From assembly GCA_946407325.1 (NCBI GenBank), contig CAMJNN010000001.1, positions 1 through 59,559 on the forward strand: a stretch of 59,559 nt of DNA. Direction: 5' to 3'. Position 1 is the first letter of the stretch. Each line of letters starts with the position of its first letter. Made by a program: the position numbers and the translations under genes. This document shows, one piece after another, positions 33,313-42,627 of the stretch. Under the pieces are notes generated by a model. It saw nothing but the letters and a program-made list of their open reading frames with translations, had not been told where the DNA came from and made no database searches. Source of the stretch: an uncultured Prevotellaceae bacterium (lineage in GTDB: Bacteria > Bacteroidota > Bacteroidia > Bacteroidales > Bacteroidaceae).

Positions 33313-35010
33313 TTATCTTCCTAGAGAGCGAAGGAAAGATGTACAATCCTCGAATGTCTTGAAGGTATGTTCCTCCGGCACGAGGTCAGGGATCACATCC
33401 ATTGTCTTCAGCATATACATAGGCTGAGGCTGAATGATTGTCATCAGTACCATAGCTCCGTGCGACTGAATATCCTTGATGGCCGTCTCCATCGCATACA
33501 GACCGCTCTGGTCCATAAAGCTCACCAGTCGCATACGGATGATCACAATCTTCGCATCAACAGGAACATCGTTCATCACGCTTTGAAACTTAGTGATAGA
33601 TCCAAAAAAGATGGGACCGTTCAGGCGCTGAATATAAATATGGTCTTTCAAGCTTTCAGGTATACCACCCTCGTCAGCCCAAGGACTCTCCTTGTCGAAG
33701 TTAGTCATTACCGACGAACTGTAGCCACCCTCTACCAGGTCGCTCATACGTTTCATAAATAACACGCTGGCAATCACCATACCAATGCCCACAGCGGTCA
33801 GTAGATCCACCAGCACCGTCAGGCCGAACACAATCAGCAATACGCTGGCATCAGCCTTAGGAATCTTCAGCAAGTCCCTGAAACCCTTGAAGTCGATGAT
33901 GCCCCAACCAACGGTAATCAGAATACCAGCCAATACTGACAGAGGAACATAACGAACCAGTCCGCCCAAACCTAACAGAATTGCCAGCAGGAACAGAGAG
34001 TGGATCATACCGCTGATTTTGGTACGACCGCCACTCTTCACATTCACGACCGTACGCATCGTAGCACCTGCACCGCCAATACCACAGAACAAGCCACCCA
34101 TCATGTTGCCGATACCCTGACCTATCAGTTCCTGGTTACTGTTGTGATGCGTCTTCGTAATGTTGTCCGCCACCACCGAAGTCAGCAAGGTGTCTATGCT
34201 ACCCAGACCGGCTAATGTCAAGCCCGGCACGATGGCCACCTTGAGCGTTTCATACCAGTCGATACCCGCTAACAAGATGCTGCTGTTAGCGAAAAAAGGC
34301 ATCGGCAAACCTCCAGGGATAGCGCCAATCAGCAGGCGGTCTTCCATCTTGAAAAACAGCGATGCCACCGTCATCACCAACAGTGCCACCAGTGTAGCAG
34401 GTACCTTCTTGGAAATCTTAGGCATCAGCCAGATAATGACAATAGTACCCAAACCTAACAGCAAAGCTTCTAATGATATGCCACCCGATAAGCGCTCAGG
34501 CAGTTCCATAATCATATCTACCGTCAGCACAGGTGATTTTAAGCCAACCATCGCATAAAGCTGTTGCAGAATAATAATCACACCGATACCACTCATGAAG
34601 CCTGATAGAACAGGATAGGGGATGTATCTCACATACTTACCAATCTTGATGACGCCAAAAAGAATTTGGAACAAGCCGCAGAACAAACCTGCCATCGACA
34701 TACTGATAAGTACGGCACTTAGCGAGTGTTGCGATGCCCATACACCGCTGATCAATGTGGCTGTGATGACCGTCATAGGTCCTGTAGGACCACTTATCTG
34801 TGAATGTGTTCCTCCAAATAATGATGCAAAGAAGCCCAACAATGTGGCGCCTACCAGTCCGGCCAACGCTCCCATAGAGCTGGCGGCAGGGTCGTCAATA
34901 CTTCCAAATGCCTGAATACCAAAGGCAAGAGCCAAAGGTAAGGCGACAATTCCAGCTGTAATTCCACCGAAAATGTCGCCCTTTAAATTGTTTGTTTCAA
35001 TAAATGCCAT
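33313..35010 (-). CDS. SulP-family anion transporter with STAS domain
   Basis: 565 residues. The N-terminal 10-14 membrane helices include GDIFGGITAGIVALPLALAFG and ISGPTGPMTV, typical of SulP (SLC26-like) sulfate/bicarbonate transporters. The last ~120 residues are a STAS domain (IVIIRMRLVSFMDQSGLYAM). The substrate (sulfate, bicarbonate or a dicarboxylate) is not determined by the sequence. It stands alone between two convergent or divergent neighbours with its own consensus promoter. Confidence 0.93.
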   Translation of the reverse strand: MAFIETNNLKGDIFGGITAGIVALPLALAFGIQAFGSIDDPAASSMGALAGLVGATLLGFFASLFGGTHSQISGPTGPMTVITATLISGVWASQHSLSAVLISMSMAGLFCGLFQILFGVIKIGKYVRYIPYPVLSGFMSGIGVIIILQQLYAMVGLKSPVLTVDMIMELPERLSGGISLEALLLGLGTIVIIWLMPKISKKVPATLVALLVMTVASLFFKMEDRLLIGAIPGGLPMPFFANSSILLAGIDWYETLKVAIVPGLTLAGLGSIDTLLTSVVADNITKTHHNSNQELIGQGIGNMMGGLFCGIGGAGATMRTVVNVKSGGRTKISGMIHSLFLLAILLGLGGLVRYVPLSVLAGILITVGWGIIDFKGFRDLLKIPKADASVLLIVFGLTVLVDLLTAVGIGMVIASVLFMKRMSDLVEGGYSSSVMTNFDKESPWADEGGIPESLKDHIYIQRLNGPIFFGSITKFQSVMNDVPVDAKIVIIRMRLVSFMDQSGLYAMETAIKDIQSHGAMVLMTIIQPQPMYMLKTMDVIPDLVPEEHTFKTFEDCTSFLRSLGR

Positions 35011-35032
35011 AGTTGTACAAAATTTGAGGCTG

Positions 35033-35062
35033 CAAAAATACTACTTTTTCCTCAAACAACAA
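35033..35062 (-). promoter_or_regulatory. sulP promoter
   Basis: Minus-strand TTG (complement of 35060-35062), 19-nt spacer, TATTTTTG (complement of 35033-35040), 22 bp before the ATG. Confidence 0.7.
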
Positions 35063-35149
35063 TATAAATAAAGAAAAATCATTTATGGTTACTTTTAAGA
35101 TTGAATCTGAATAGTCAATGGTGTATCACCAAATTCTTGAGGTCTGTGT

Positions 35150-35425
35150 TTATTCAATAATTGATATAGTTACATGAACCATGTCTCCTGGTTGCTTGTT
35201 TAGTTGCTTACGTATTTCTTTCAACATACCTAGTATGTAGCAAACAGAGCCATCTTTATTTTTCACACCCATGTTGACAATGCTTCCATCGTAAGGAATT
35301 CCATCAAAAGTGGCATGTACTTTGAGGCGTCCTTTGCCAAACATCTGCTTAATGTCATACGGGAAGCGTACATACGATCCACCTTTTTCAGGCACAGGCT
35401 CAATTAGTGCATCAAACTGAATCAT
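35150..35425 (-). CDS. DUF1905-domain protein
   Basis: 91 residues. The sequence (FDALIEPVPEKGGSYVRFP, then GRLKVHATFDGIPYDGSI and ILGMLKEIRKQLNKQPGD) fits the DUF1905 beta-barrel family, often fused to a YdeI-like domain elsewhere; here it stands alone. Function unknown. It is the last gene of a murQ-mazG-DUF1905 minus-strand series, 21 bp after mazG. Confidence 0.8.
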   Translation of the reverse strand: MIQFDALIEPVPEKGGSYVRFPYDIKQMFGKGRLKVHATFDGIPYDGSIVNMGVKNKDGSVCYILGMLKEIRKQLNKQPGDMVHVTISIIE

Positions 35426-35446
35426 TGTTTGAGTTGGCGTTATAGA

Positions 35447-36241
35447 TTATTGTTTATTCTTATTAAATATCTTTGCCTCTTCCCAAAGCTTATCCATTTC
35501 CTCTAACGTCATATCTTTGAGGTTGCGTCCCTGCTTGATGCTATGCTCCTCCACATAGTTGAAGCGGCTGATAAACTTTTGGTTGGTATGCTCCAAGGCA
35601 TTATCTGGATTGATGTGCAGCAAGCGGGCAGCATTGATCAGACTGAACATCACATCGCCAAACTCGGCCTCCGCCTCCTCCTTGGTCATATCTTTCGATG
35701 CTTCTTCAAACTCGGCAATCTCCTCCTTCACCTTCTGCCAAGCCCCAGAGGTATCCTCCCAGTCGAACCCCACGTTGCGAGCCTTGTCCTGTATGCGATA
35801 CGCCTTGATGAGGGTGGGGAGTGAGGCTGGCACGCCACTCAACACCGTCTTGTTGCCCCCCTTCTCCTTCATCTTCAGTTGTTCCCAGTTTTGCAACACC
35901 TGACCTACATTTTCTGCCACAGCATCACCATAAATATGTGGGTGACGGTATATCAGTTTGTCGCACAAACGGTCGCACACATCCTTGATGTCAAACTGTC
36001 CCTTCTCGTCGCCAAACTTCGCATAGAAGCACACATGCATCAGCACATCGCCTAGCTCTTTGCATATCTCTTGGTCATCGTTTTTCATCAAGGCTTCGCA
36101 TAACTCATATGCCTCCTCAATCGTGTTCGGTCGCAAACTCTCGTTCGTCTGCTTCCTGTCCCAAGGACACTTCTCTCTCAGCTCGTCAATGATGTCGAGC
36201 AGTCGGCCAAAAGCCGCCATTTTTTCTTCTTTACTATGCAT
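35447..36241 (-). CDS. mazG: Nucleoside triphosphate pyrophosphohydrolase MazG
   Basis: 264 residues from the ATG at 36241 (an ATG at 36274 overlaps murQ). MazG hydrolyses (d)NTPs to monophosphates and pyrophosphate as a house-cleaning enzyme. Two MazG domains are visible: EEAYELCEAL with KELGDVLMHVCFYAKF in the first half, and KVKEEIAEFEEA with EAEFGDVMFSLINAA in the second, carrying the ExxE / ExxD metal-binding pattern. It sits 23 bp after murQ in the same operon. Confidence 0.94.
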   Translation of the reverse strand: MHSKEEKMAAFGRLLDIIDELREKCPWDRKQTNESLRPNTIEEAYELCEALMKNDDQEICKELGDVLMHVCFYAKFGDEKGQFDIKDVCDRLCDKLIYRHPHIYGDAVAENVGQVLQNWEQLKMKEKGGNKTVLSGVPASLPTLIKAYRIQDKARNVGFDWEDTSGAWQKVKEEIAEFEEASKDMTKEEAEAEFGDVMFSLINAARLLHINPDNALEHTNQKFISRFNYVEEHSIKQGRNLKDMTLEEMDKLWEEAKIFNKNKQ

Positions 36242-36264
36242 TATCAATTCTCCATTCTCCATTC

Positions 36265-37083
36265 TCATAAGCACCTGCTCACGCTTCCTGCTTCCAGTAA
36301 CCGTTTGTGCGCCTCCTCGTAACTCAGTCCCAAAGACTCCTGCAGCATCCTCGTACCCCGATTAATCAACTTGTCATTCGTCAACTGCATATTCACCATA
36401 CGGTTGCCCTTCACACGCCCCAAACGAATCATCAAGGTAGTCGATATCATGTTCAGCACCATCTTCTGAGCTGTGCCGCTCTTCATGCGGCTTGAGCCCG
36501 TCACAAATTCAGGTCCCACAATAGTCTCGATAGGATATTCCGCCTCCTGTGCCAACAGTGTATCGGGGTTGCTCGTGATGCAGCCTGTCAGCAAACAGTT
36601 CTGGCGAGCATGACGGATAGTACCCACTACATAAGGCGTTGTACCAGAGGCTGCTATTCCCAGTACGCTATCGTCTTTTGTAGGGTTGTGTGCTTGCAAG
36701 TCTTTCCATCCCTGCTCCGAAATGTCTTCAGCGCGTTCCACCGCATGACGCAAAGCTTGATCGCCTCCAGCAATAATGCCCATCACCCATGTTTCTGGTA
36801 CCCCAAAAGTAGGGGGTAATTCACTGGCATCCAGCACACCTAATCGCCCGCTTGTACCAGCACCGATATAGAACAGTCGTCCGCCCCTTCTCATTCTGGG
36901 CTCGATAGCCTCCACCAAAGCCTCTATCTGCGGAATTGCCTGGTTTACTACCATCGCCACGCTTCGATCCTCCTCGTTGATGTGCTGTAGCAGTTCAAGT
37001 ACTGACATCTCCTCCAGGTGGTCATAATGAGATGGCTGTTCCGTAATCAGTTCGTCATTTCTTATGCTTCTTTCTTCTTCCAT
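36265..37083 (-). CDS. murQ: N-acetylmuramic acid 6-phosphate etherase
   Basis: 272 residues from the ATG at 37083. It cleaves the lactyl ether of MurNAc-6-phosphate in cell-wall recycling. The N-terminal ITEQPSHYDHLEEMSVLELL and the SIS-domain loop RLFYIGAGTSGRLGVLDASE are typical, and TSNPDTLLAQEAEYPIE and GSSRMKSGTAQKMVLNM follow. The C-terminus NRGTRMLQESLGLSYEEA is complete. It leads the murQ-mazG-DUF1905 series. Confidence 0.96.
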   Translation of the reverse strand: MEEERSIRNDELITEQPSHYDHLEEMSVLELLQHINEEDRSVAMVVNQAIPQIEALVEAIEPRMRRGGRLFYIGAGTSGRLGVLDASELPPTFGVPETWVMGIIAGGDQALRHAVERAEDISEQGWKDLQAHNPTKDDSVLGIAASGTTPYVVGTIRHARQNCLLTGCITSNPDTLLAQEAEYPIETIVGPEFVTGSSRMKSGTAQKMVLNMISTTLMIRLGRVKGNRMVNMQLTNDKLINRGTRMLQESLGLSYEEAHKRLLEAGSVSRCL

Positions 37084-37087
37084 ATTG

Positions 37088-37149
37088 CAAATATACGAAT
37101 AATTTGGATACTCCTGATATGGATAATTCAATTTCTTTTCTTACATTTG
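37088..37149. promoter_or_regulatory. Divergent promoter boxes, murQ (-) and secreted unknown protein (+)
   Basis: Minus-strand TATATTTG (complement of 37088-37095) is only 4 bp before the murQ ATG, which would make the murQ leader very short; plus-strand TACATTTG (37142-37149) is 38 bp before the ATG at 37188. -33 elements are not clear. Confidence 0.4.
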
Positions 37150-37187
37150 CCAAAATAAAAGAAAGTAGTAGAAAGATTATTATAATT

Positions 37188-37850
37188 ATGAATACATTAA
37201 TCAAAGTCCTGAAAATAGGAATAGAAAATCGGATGGTACATATTGCTTTATTGTGTTTGGTAGGATGTTGCTATGTTTCATCTGTCTATTCTCAGAAAGT
37301 GTATGTGTGGCAGCCAAAAGAACAAGGTGTAGGTCGTAGGGCTGGTTATACTAACAAAGATACGGTGGATGTGACTGTCTATGACACTAGAAAGTTCCCT
37401 GCCAAAGCAAAAATTGAATGTTCATCTAGAGAAGTAGTGGCTGAAGTTGCGAAGGTAGTACGACAAGCTTTTGACGGAGCCACCGTGAGAATTGTGAATG
37501 TATCTGATTATAAGAACCCTATTGCCAATCATATTACTGTTAGAATAGGCATCGGAGGCTATAGCGCTGGTTTTGGTACTGATGCCAAGATGGGTGTGGG
37601 TGCTGTTGGACATCAATTCTCGTCGAGTGCATTCCCCGTTGGCAAGTGGACAGCTGTAACATCTTTTTATGTAAGGACATATGACAGAAGAGGAAGAGGA
37701 CTTGTCTCTAATGATAAAGAGGTTTATAAGACTGTAACTAAAGCCAATTCATTGGGCATTACAACTGCCAGGAGAGCGCTGAATGAGTCATGGACTGATG
37801 CCATTCCTGCACTAATGGTGGCTATCGATAACGCTATCTTGAACAAATAG
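37188..37850 (+). CDS. Secreted protein of unknown function
   Basis: 220 residues from the ATG at 37188. After a short basic N-terminus a hydrophobic segment (MVHIALLCLVGCCYVSSVYS) probably acts as a signal peptide. The mature part is basic, with predicted alternating strands and helices (VTVYDTRKFP, VVAEVAKVVRQAFDG, HITVRIGIGGYSAGFG, MVAIDNAIL). I do not recognise the family; the shape recalls small envelope lipoproteins such as LptE or YajG but no signature supports this. It is a single-gene unit between murQ and valS. Confidence 0.7.
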   Translation: MNTLIKVLKIGIENRMVHIALLCLVGCCYVSSVYSQKVYVWQPKEQGVGRRAGYTNKDTVDVTVYDTRKFPAKAKIECSSREVVAEVAKVVRQAFDGATVRIVNVSDYKNPIANHITVRIGIGGYSAGFGTDAKMGVGAVGHQFSSSAFPVGKWTAVTSFYVRTYDRRGRGLVSNDKEVYKTVTKANSLGITTARRALNESWTDAIPALMVAIDNAILNK

Positions 37851-37908
37851 TCTAAAAATCCTGGCTACGATTCTATCTCCTAATTTATCACTGTTTATTT
37901 CTTTCTGC

Positions 37909-37940
37909 TTTGGCATTTGTAATTATTTTATGTAACTTTG
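37909..37940 (+). promoter_or_regulatory. valS promoter
   Basis: TTTG (37909-37912), 20-nt spacer, TAACTTTG (37933-37940), 38 bp before the valS ATG. Confidence 0.65.
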
Positions 37941-37977
37941 CACCCTAAATTAAAATAAAGTAAAGAATTAAGATAAA

Positions 37978-40662
37978 ATGGAGTTAGCAAGTAAGTACAG
38001 TCCCGCAGAAGTGGAGGGGAAATGGTATCAGTATTGGACTGATCATAAGCTTTTTAGTTCGAAACCAGATGGTCGTGAACCTTATACCATCGTTATCCCA
38101 CCACCTAATGTCACTGGCGTGTTGCACATGGGACACATGCTGAACAATACCATTCAGGATATTCTGGTGCGTCGTGCCCGCATGGAGGGCAAGAATGCTT
38201 GTTGGGTACCTGGTACCGATCATGCTTCTATCGCTACTGAGGCTAAGGTGGTGAAGAAACTGGCGGGAGAGGGCATCAAAAAGCGCGACCTCACTCGTGA
38301 ACAGTTCCTGGAACATGCTTGGGCTTGGACACATGAGCATGGTGGCATCATCTTACAGCAGTTGCGTAAGTTGGGTGCATCATGCGACTGGGATCGTACG
38401 GCCTTTACGATGGATGAGGAGCGTAGCAAGAGTGTGATCAAGGTGTTTGTTGACCTCTATAACAAGGGCTACATCTATCGTGGTCTGCGTATGGTGAACT
38501 GGGACCCGAAGGCATTGACGGCTCTATCAACCGAAGAGGTGATCTATAAGGAGGAGCAGAGCCATCTGTTCTATCTGAAATATTATGTAGCTCCTGAATG
38601 TCAAGATACTATCGACGAGAGCGGTGAGGGTAACGTGATTCACAAAGATGAGCGTGGCTATTATGCTGTGGTGGCTACCACACGTCCTGAAACCATCATG
38701 GGTGATACGGCTATGTGTGTGAACCCCAAAGACCCCAAGACTCAGTGGCTGAAGGGTAAGAAAGTGATTGTGCCGTTGGTGAACAGGGTAATTCCTGTGA
38801 TTGAGGACCGCTATGTGGATATCGAGTTCGGTACAGGCTGTCTGAAGGTAACACCTGCTCACGATACCAACGACTATATGCTGGGTAAGACGCATAATCT
38901 GGAAACCATTGATATTTTCAATCCTGATGGTACCATCTCTGAACAGAGTACTTTGTATGTGGGAATGGATCGCTTTGATTGCCGCAAGGTGATTGCCAAA
39001 GACCTGCAAGATGCTGGTTTGATGGAGAAAGTGGAAGACTATACCAACAAAGTGGGCTACTCTGAGCGTAATCCTGATACTGCCATAGAGCCTCGTCTCT
39101 CATTGCAGTGGTTCCTGAAGATGGAGCACTTTGCTGAGATAGCACTCAAGCCTGTGATGGAGGGCGAGATGCACTTCTACCCACAGAAGTATGTGAATAC
39201 CTATAAGAACTGGTTGGAGAATATTCAGGACTGGTGTATCAGTCGCCAGTTGTGGTGGGGCCATCGTATTCCTGCATACTACTACGATGCTGATGATGAT
39301 TTCGTGGTAGCGGAGACGGCTGAAGAGGCTTTGGTGCTGGCTCGCAAGGCCAGTGGCAATGCTGACTTGCAGCTCTCAGATTTACGTCAGGATGAGGATG
39401 CCCTCGATACTTGGTTCAGCTCTTGGTTGTGGCCTATCTCACTGTTTGGTGGCATCAACAACCCAGGCAACGAGGAAATTAAGTACTATTATCCTACCAG
39501 TGACCTGGTGACGGCTCCTGATATCATCTTCTTCTGGGTGGCCAGGATGATTATGGCGGGTGAGGAGTATTTGGGTACTTATCCGTTTAAGAATGTGTAT
39601 TTTACAGGTATCGTGCGCGACAAAATGGGTCGTAAGATGTCGAAGTCGTTGGGCAACTCACCTGATCCATTGGAACTGATTGACAAATATGGTGCCGATG
39701 GTGTGCGTATGGGTATGATGCTCTCGGCTCCTGCTGGTAACGATATCCTGTTTGACGATGCATTGTGCGAGCAAGGACGTAACTTCTGCAACAAGATATG
39801 GAATGCCTTCCGACTGATTCAGGGATGGGAGGTAGCTGATATTGAGGTACCTGAGGCTTCGGAGATAGCTATGAAGTGGTTCGAGAGCAAGCAGAACGCT
39901 GTGGCACTTGAGGTGGCCGATCTTTTTAGCAAGTATCGCTTGAGCGAGGCCCTGATGGCAGTGTATAAGCTGTTCTGGGACGAGTTCTCGGCTTGGTATC
40001 TGGAACTGATTAAGCCTGCTTATCTGCAACCTATACCTCGTAAGGTGATGGAGAAGACCATTGAGTTCTTCGATGTACTGTTGCACTTGTTACATCCGTT
40101 CATGCCATTCATAAGCGAGGAACTGTGGCAACACATCACCGAGCGCCAGGAGGGCGAGAGCCTGATGGTGAGTCCGATGCAACCTGTGGGTAAGGTGGAT
40201 GAGCAACTGCTGAAGCAGGTGGAAGCTGTGAAGGAAGTGATCAGTGGTATTCGTGCCATCCGTGTACAGAAGAACATTGCCCAGAAGGAGCAACTGACCT
40301 TGCAGGTGGTGGGTGAGAATCCTGTAGCTGACTTCAACTCTCTGTTGAATAAGATGTGTAATCTGTCGGCTATCGATATAGTGGATGCTAAGGCAGAAGG
40401 TGCTTCTAACTTTATGGTGGGCACTACGGAATATGCCGTACCGCTGGGTAACCTGATTGATGCTGAAGCTGAGATTGCCCGTATGGAGAAAGAGTTAGCT
40501 GCCAAGGAAGGATTCCTGAAGGGCGTGCTTGCCAAACTGAACAACGAGCGCTTCGTGGCTAATGCTCCAGAAGCTGTGGTGGCTTTGGAACGCAAGAAGC
40601 AACATGATGCAGAGAGCATCATCGCTTCGCTCAAGGAAAGCATCGCGGCTTTGAAGAAATAA
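37978..40662 (+). CDS. valS: Valine-tRNA ligase
   Basis: 894 residues. Class I synthetase: HIGH-type motif [14 protein letters not shown] near residue 41, KMSKS in [14 protein letters not shown], the CP1 editing domain in between ([12 protein letters not shown]), an anticodon-binding domain and a C-terminal coiled-coil arm typical of ValRS. It charges tRNA-Val in the cytoplasm. The HxlR regulator gene starts 5 bp later, so transcription probably continues into it. Confidence 0.98.
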   Translation: MELASKYSPAEVEGKWYQYWTDHKLFSSKPDGREPYTIVIPPPNVTGVLHMGHMLNNTIQDILVRRARMEGKNACWVPGTDHASIATEAKVVKKLAGEGIKKRDLTREQFLEHAWAWTHEHGGIILQQLRKLGASCDWDRTAFTMDEERSKSVIKVFVDLYNKGYIYRGLRMVNWDPKALTALSTEEVIYKEEQSHLFYLKYYVAPECQDTIDESGEGNVIHKDERGYYAVVATTRPETIMGDTAMCVNPKDPKTQWLKGKKVIVPLVNRVIPVIEDRYVDIEFGTGCLKVTPAHDTNDYMLGKTHNLETIDIFNPDGTISEQSTLYVGMDRFDCRKVIAKDLQDAGLMEKVEDYTNKVGYSERNPDTAIEPRLSLQWFLKMEHFAEIALKPVMEGEMHFYPQKYVNTYKNWLENIQDWCISRQLWWGHRIPAYYYDADDDFVVAETAEEALVLARKASGNADLQLSDLRQDEDALDTWFSSWLWPISLFGGINNPGNEEIKYYYPTSDLVTAPDIIFFWVARMIMAGEEYLGTYPFKNVYFTGIVRDKMGRKMSKSLGNSPDPLELIDKYGADGVRMGMMLSAPAGNDILFDDALCEQGRNFCNKIWNAFRLIQGWEVADIEVPEASEIAMKWFESKQNAVALEVADLFSKYRLSEALMAVYKLFWDEFSAWYLELIKPAYLQPIPRKVMEKTIEFFDVLLHLLHPFMPFISEELWQHITERQEGESLMVSPMQPVGKVDEQLLKQVEAVKEVISGIRAIRVQKNIAQKEQLTLQVVGENPVADFNSLLNKMCNLSAIDIVDAKAEGASNFMVGTTEYAVPLGNLIDAEAEIARMEKELAAKEGFLKGVLAKLNNERFVANAPEAVVALERKKQHDAESIIASLKESIAALKK

Positions 40663-40667
40663 TAGCG

Positions 40668-41045
40668 ATGGAAGAGAATCTGCAAGAAATAGCGGAAAGA
40701 ATTAGGAACAACGACTGTCCTGATATCCGGAAGAACATCGTGTTCGTGCAGGATGCGCTCGATGTGCTGCATGGAAAGTGGACGGTACCTATCCTGTGGG
40801 CTATATTCAAAGGCAACTATCGCTTCAAGGATATTCAGCGTTTCGCCCCAGGTCTCTCCGACAAGATTCTCTCGCAGAAGCTCAAGCAGATGATGGAGGA
40901 TAAACTGGTGGAAAGGATAGAGTATCAGACATTTCCTCCTTCTGTGGAATATCATCTTACAGAACACGGGGTTTCGCTCTATAAAGTGCTGGCCCTGTTG
41001 ATGGAGTGGGGAGGAGAGCATCGGAAACTCATGCTTGAAAAATAA
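40668..41045 (+). CDS. HxlR-family transcriptional regulator
   Basis: 125 residues with the HxlR winged-helix pattern: VLHGKWTVPILWAIFKGNYRFKDIQR, LSDKILSQKLKQM and EYHLTEHGVSL. HxlR proteins often sense redox or electrophile stress and control neighbouring oxidoreductases. Cys residue in NDCPDIRKN near the N-terminus may be a sensor. It lies 5 bp after valS and immediately ahead of two flavodoxin-family genes and a nitroreductase, which are likely targets. A perfect palindrome at 41066-41083 is a candidate operator. Confidence 0.9.
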   Translation: MEENLQEIAERIRNNDCPDIRKNIVFVQDALDVLHGKWTVPILWAIFKGNYRFKDIQRFAPGLSDKILSQKLKQMMEDKLVERIEYQTFPPSVEYHLTEHGVSLYKVLALLMEWGGEHRKLMLEK

Positions 41046-41062
41046 ATACTAACCAAAAAGTG

Positions 41063-41094
41063 AGTGCTTACCAAATGGTAAGCATTCTTTTTTT
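41063..41094 (+). terminator. Hairpin with T-run after the HxlR gene; possible operator
   Basis: GCTTACCA (41066-41073) AA TGGTAAGC (41076-41083), extended by outer pairs, then CTTTTTTTG. It can terminate the valS-hxlR transcript; the same palindrome could be the HxlR binding site upstream of the promoter box at 41111. Confidence 0.6.
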
Positions 41095-41110
41095 GTCTTC
41101 TCTTATTACC

Positions 41111-41118
41111 TACCTTTG
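41111..41118 (+). promoter_or_regulatory. -7 promoter box of the flavodoxin-family genes
   Basis: TACCTTTG, 20 bp before the ATG at 41139 and 27 bp after the palindrome. A TTG lies at 41093-41095 with a short (15-nt) spacer. Confidence 0.5.
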
Positions 41119-41138
41119 CAACGAAAAAAACTGAAAGT

Positions 41139-41798
41139 ATGAAAATAGTAGTTGTTAACGGTAGTCCGCGTAGGACCAAAAATACGGCTACCTTGCTGGA
41201 GAAAGCCATTGAGGGAGCTCGTGAGAAAGGTGCCGAGATAGAGAGAATCAATCTCTATGAGCATGATTTCAATGGTTGCAAGAGCTGCTTCTCGTGCAAG
41301 TTGGCTGGCTTGGGTAATAACCGTATATGCGTAATTAAAGATGATGCCAAACCCTTGCTGGAAAAATGCCTCCAGGCAGATGCCCTCTTGTTTGGCACAC
41401 CAATCTATTATGACAATATCACGGGCGTAATGCGCTCATTCCTAGAACGTCTGTGGTATCCTATTGACTCTAATAAGTTTACGGAAGACCGCAAACCAAT
41501 ACGCTACATTGACAGGACTATTCCTGTGGGTTTCATCTATACGATGAACTGTCCGGAGGACTGGCGTGAGAACCTGTATGGCTATCTGTTCCGCTCGATG
41601 CAGAACCGCATGACTGATTTCTTTGGTCATTATGAGGCGGTCTATTCTTGTGATACCTATCAGTTTGATGATTACTCCAAGTACTACTCCAATATGTTCA
41701 ATGCGGAAAAAAAAGCCGAACACAGGGAGAAGCAATTGCCGATTGATTTAGAGAATGCTTATCAGTTAGGAAAGAATTTAGCGACATTTGGTAAATAA
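41139..41798 (+). CDS. Flavodoxin-family NAD(P)H-dependent reductase (iron-sulfur-flavoprotein-like), cytosolic
   Basis: 219 residues. It starts MKIVVVNGSPRRTKNTATLL, the FMN phosphate-binding loop, followed by GCKSCFSCK and a fourth Cys after ten residues (C-x2-C-x2-C-x10-C), then FGTPIYYDNITG for the flavin ring. The Cys pattern resembles iron-sulfur flavoproteins but with longer last spacing, so an iron-sulfur cluster is uncertain. No signal peptide. It is first of a three-gene group and about half its sequence matches the next gene, showing tandem duplication. Confidence 0.88.
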   Translation: MKIVVVNGSPRRTKNTATLLEKAIEGAREKGAEIERINLYEHDFNGCKSCFSCKLAGLGNNRICVIKDDAKPLLEKCLQADALLFGTPIYYDNITGVMRSFLERLWYPIDSNKFTEDRKPIRYIDRTIPVGFIYTMNCPEDWRENLYGYLFRSMQNRMTDFFGHYEAVYSCDTYQFDDYSKYYSNMFNAEKKAEHREKQLPIDLENAYQLGKNLATFGK

Positions 41799-41802
41799 TA
41801 AA

Positions 41803-42582
41803 ATGGTGGAAGAAGATATGAACAGAAGAGAAGCGATAAAGGCTGCCGTGCTGGGTTTGGGAAGTATGGCTGTTATGGGATCAGGCGCTATGCTGGCATC
41901 GTGCTCAGGCAGAAAGCCTAAGGTGGTGGCCATCAACGGAAGTCCACGCAGGGACATGAATGTGGCGAAGCTGTTGGAGAAAGCGATGGAAGGGGCTGAG
42001 AGCCAGGGAGCTGAAACTGAGATTTTTCATCTTTACGGCTATAAGTTCAAGGGATGCATGAGCTGCTTCAGTTGTAAAAAGAAAGTGGGCAACAGTAATG
42101 GCAAGTGTGTGATACACGATAGCCTGGCGGAGGTGCTGAAAGCTTGCAGAGAAGCTGATGTCCTGTTGTTCGGAGCTCCCATCTATTATGACAATGTGTG
42201 TGGCACCATGCGTAAGTTCTTGGAGCGACTGATGTTCCCAATTGATCCTTATACAGTGAATCAGGAAACAGGAGAACGCGAGCGTTTCCTCACGAAGACC
42301 ATGCCTGTGGGATTTGTCTATGCGATGAACGCCCCAGAGAATATGCGGAAGGATTTCTATGGTCCGATGTTCAATTCGATAGAAGGGTATATCCGTCATA
42401 TCTTCGGTTCGTGTGATGCTGTTTATGCCACTAATACTTATCAGTTTAAGGACTACAACCGTTATGACGTAAACCTTTTCCGTGAGGAAGACAAACGAGC
42501 GTGGCGTGATAAGCAGTTCCCCATCGATTTGCAGAATGCTTATGATATGGGAGCAGGATTGATTAAAAAGATTCAGTTATAG
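41803..42582 (+). CDS. Exported lipoprotein paralogue of the flavodoxin-family reductase (twin-arginine signal)
   Basis: 259 residues from the ATG at 41803; ATG 41818 (MNRREAIKAA) is an alternative. The N-terminus has a twin-arginine motif NRREAIK, a hydrophobic stretch and a lipobox ending at Cys34 (MLASC). The remainder is collinear with the preceding cytosolic protein, with VAINGSPRRDMNV, GCMSCFSCKKK plus a fourth Cys after ten residues, and FGAPIYYDNVCG. Tat export would allow the protein to leave the cytoplasm folded with cofactor. Only 4 bp separate it from the upstream gene. Confidence 0.88.
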   Translation: MVEEDMNRREAIKAAVLGLGSMAVMGSGAMLASCSGRKPKVVAINGSPRRDMNVAKLLEKAMEGAESQGAETEIFHLYGYKFKGCMSCFSCKKKVGNSNGKCVIHDSLAEVLKACREADVLLFGAPIYYDNVCGTMRKFLERLMFPIDPYTVNQETGERERFLTKTMPVGFVYAMNAPENMRKDFYGPMFNSIEGYIRHIFGSCDAVYATNTYQFKDYNRYDVNLFREEDKRAWRDKQFPIDLQNAYDMGAGLIKKIQL

Positions 42583-42585
42583 GAC

Positions 42586-42615
42586 TTGCAACATCAATGA
42601 TTATTATTAACTTTG
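42586..42615 (+). promoter_or_regulatory. Promoter of the nitroreductase-family lipoprotein gene
   Basis: TTG (42586-42588), exactly 19-nt spacer, TAACTTTG (42608-42615), 12 bp before the ATG at 42628. It also argues against the TTG at 42613 as start. Confidence 0.7.
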
Positions 42616-42627
42616 CCAAAAAAAGAG

